In this document: piece after piece, positions 13,249 to 13,446 of the stretch
Position numbering within the stretch: position 1 is the stretch's first letter
Layout: each line of letters opens with the position of its first letter
NCBI GenBank assembly: GCA_017463035.1
Contig: JAFTPY010000013.1
Location: 1-13,446, forward strand
Length of the DNA stretch: 13,446 bases
Source of the DNA: Lachnospiraceae bacterium
Lineage (GTDB): Bacteria; Bacillota; Clostridia; Lachnospirales; Lachnospiraceae
Direction: 5' to 3'
Position numbers and translations under genes: made by a program
Notes under the pieces: model-generated
The model's input: the letters and a program-made list of their open reading frames with translations, nothing else
Told to the model about the DNA's origin: nothing
Databases searched by the model: none

Positions 13249-13446
13249 ACGATTCCGAAAGCCTTAAATCAGGTGGTGGCCGGGAATTATGTCGATGAAG
13301 AAGATATTACTCTTGTAGGAACAATCGGTCAGATTTTGGCTAGTTTTACGTATGTAGACACGGCTGCGGATATCAGAGATTCAGCATGGAACCTTAGCCA
13401 TTGGGAGAACAGTTTGGAGCACTTCTTCTACACGGTCGCTGATGGA

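Larger units (their letters stand above)
12064..13446 (+). pseudogene. One secreted Cys-rich, toxin-like gene interrupted by two in-frame stops (continues past window)
   Basis: Read without frame change, the region runs from the signal peptide through TAG 12442, a Cys-rich middle, TAA 13246 and a 66-codon tail to the window edge. The tail contains 'ILASFTYVDTAADIRDSAWN' and 'LSHWENSLEHFFYTVADG', which resemble the region ahead of toxin domains in Firmicute polymorphic toxins ('DxxADIRD...HW'). Each stop is one base from a sense codon (for example TAC/TAT or CAG/CAA). The best reading is a decaying toxin-like gene. Sequencing error or readthrough cannot be excluded. The toxin domain, if any, would lie beyond the window. 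Confidence 0.6.

Overview
The window looks like chromosome from a Firmicute of the class Clostridia, most probably a Lachnospiraceae gut bacterium. The evidence is the large SRP RNA with an Alu domain (855-1118), strong AGGAG ribosome sites, the moderate GC of the left half, a DUF937 protein, an intracellular-looking GH43 glycosidase and a small conserved protein of a kind I associate with that family. Genus cannot be fixed from the sequence.

Layout. (1) 1-823: two small co-directional genes of unknown function; the first may begin outside the window. (2) 820-1163: a sigma70-type promoter, the SRP RNA gene and its terminator. (3) 1171-1410: an inverted-arm element with a 117-nt structured core. 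(4) 1467-2359: a minus-strand membrane protein with a Cys-containing C-terminal motif. (5) 2424-4864: a promoter, a DUF937 gene and a GH43 gene, 8 nt apart. (6) 4867-5171: a second copy of the same 117-nt core, inverted, about 96% identical, enclosed by unrelated but perfectly self-complementary arms. (7) 5174-5443: a small minus-strand gene. (8) 5534-9002: a monocistronic gene for a 1096-residue NACHT-type NTPase with a propeller-like C-terminal half, with its own promoter and terminator. (9) 9017-13446: an orphan OmpR/PhoB-type winged-helix protein on the minus strand, then a divergent operon on the plus strand.

The operon on the right is the best candidate for an undescribed system. Three perfect TCTCAT half-sites (plus one degenerate) lie 11 bp apart between the regulator and the operon. 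The last ends 10 bp before a TACAAT -10 box, which is the geometry of a PhoB-type activated promoter. The operon encodes a 43-residue acidic peptide, an unrecognised 416-residue protein and a ClpX-like AAA+ ATPase. That ATPase keeps the ATP machinery but lacks the zinc domain and the RKH loop, and has GTKG where ClpX has the GYVG pore loop. After it comes a secreted, Cys-rich protein whose tail resembles regions ahead of toxin domains in polymorphic toxins. That last gene is interrupted by two in-frame stops (TAG 12442, TAA 13246) and runs off the window.

A working model, inferred and not shown, is that the winged-helix protein controls a unit in which the ATPase and the 416-residue protein form a complex that handles or guards the Cys-rich protein. 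The NACHT gene next door is a separate transcription unit and could be an independent defence gene. The second unusual feature is the pair of 117-nt cores with locus-specific arms, both placed where transcription units converge.
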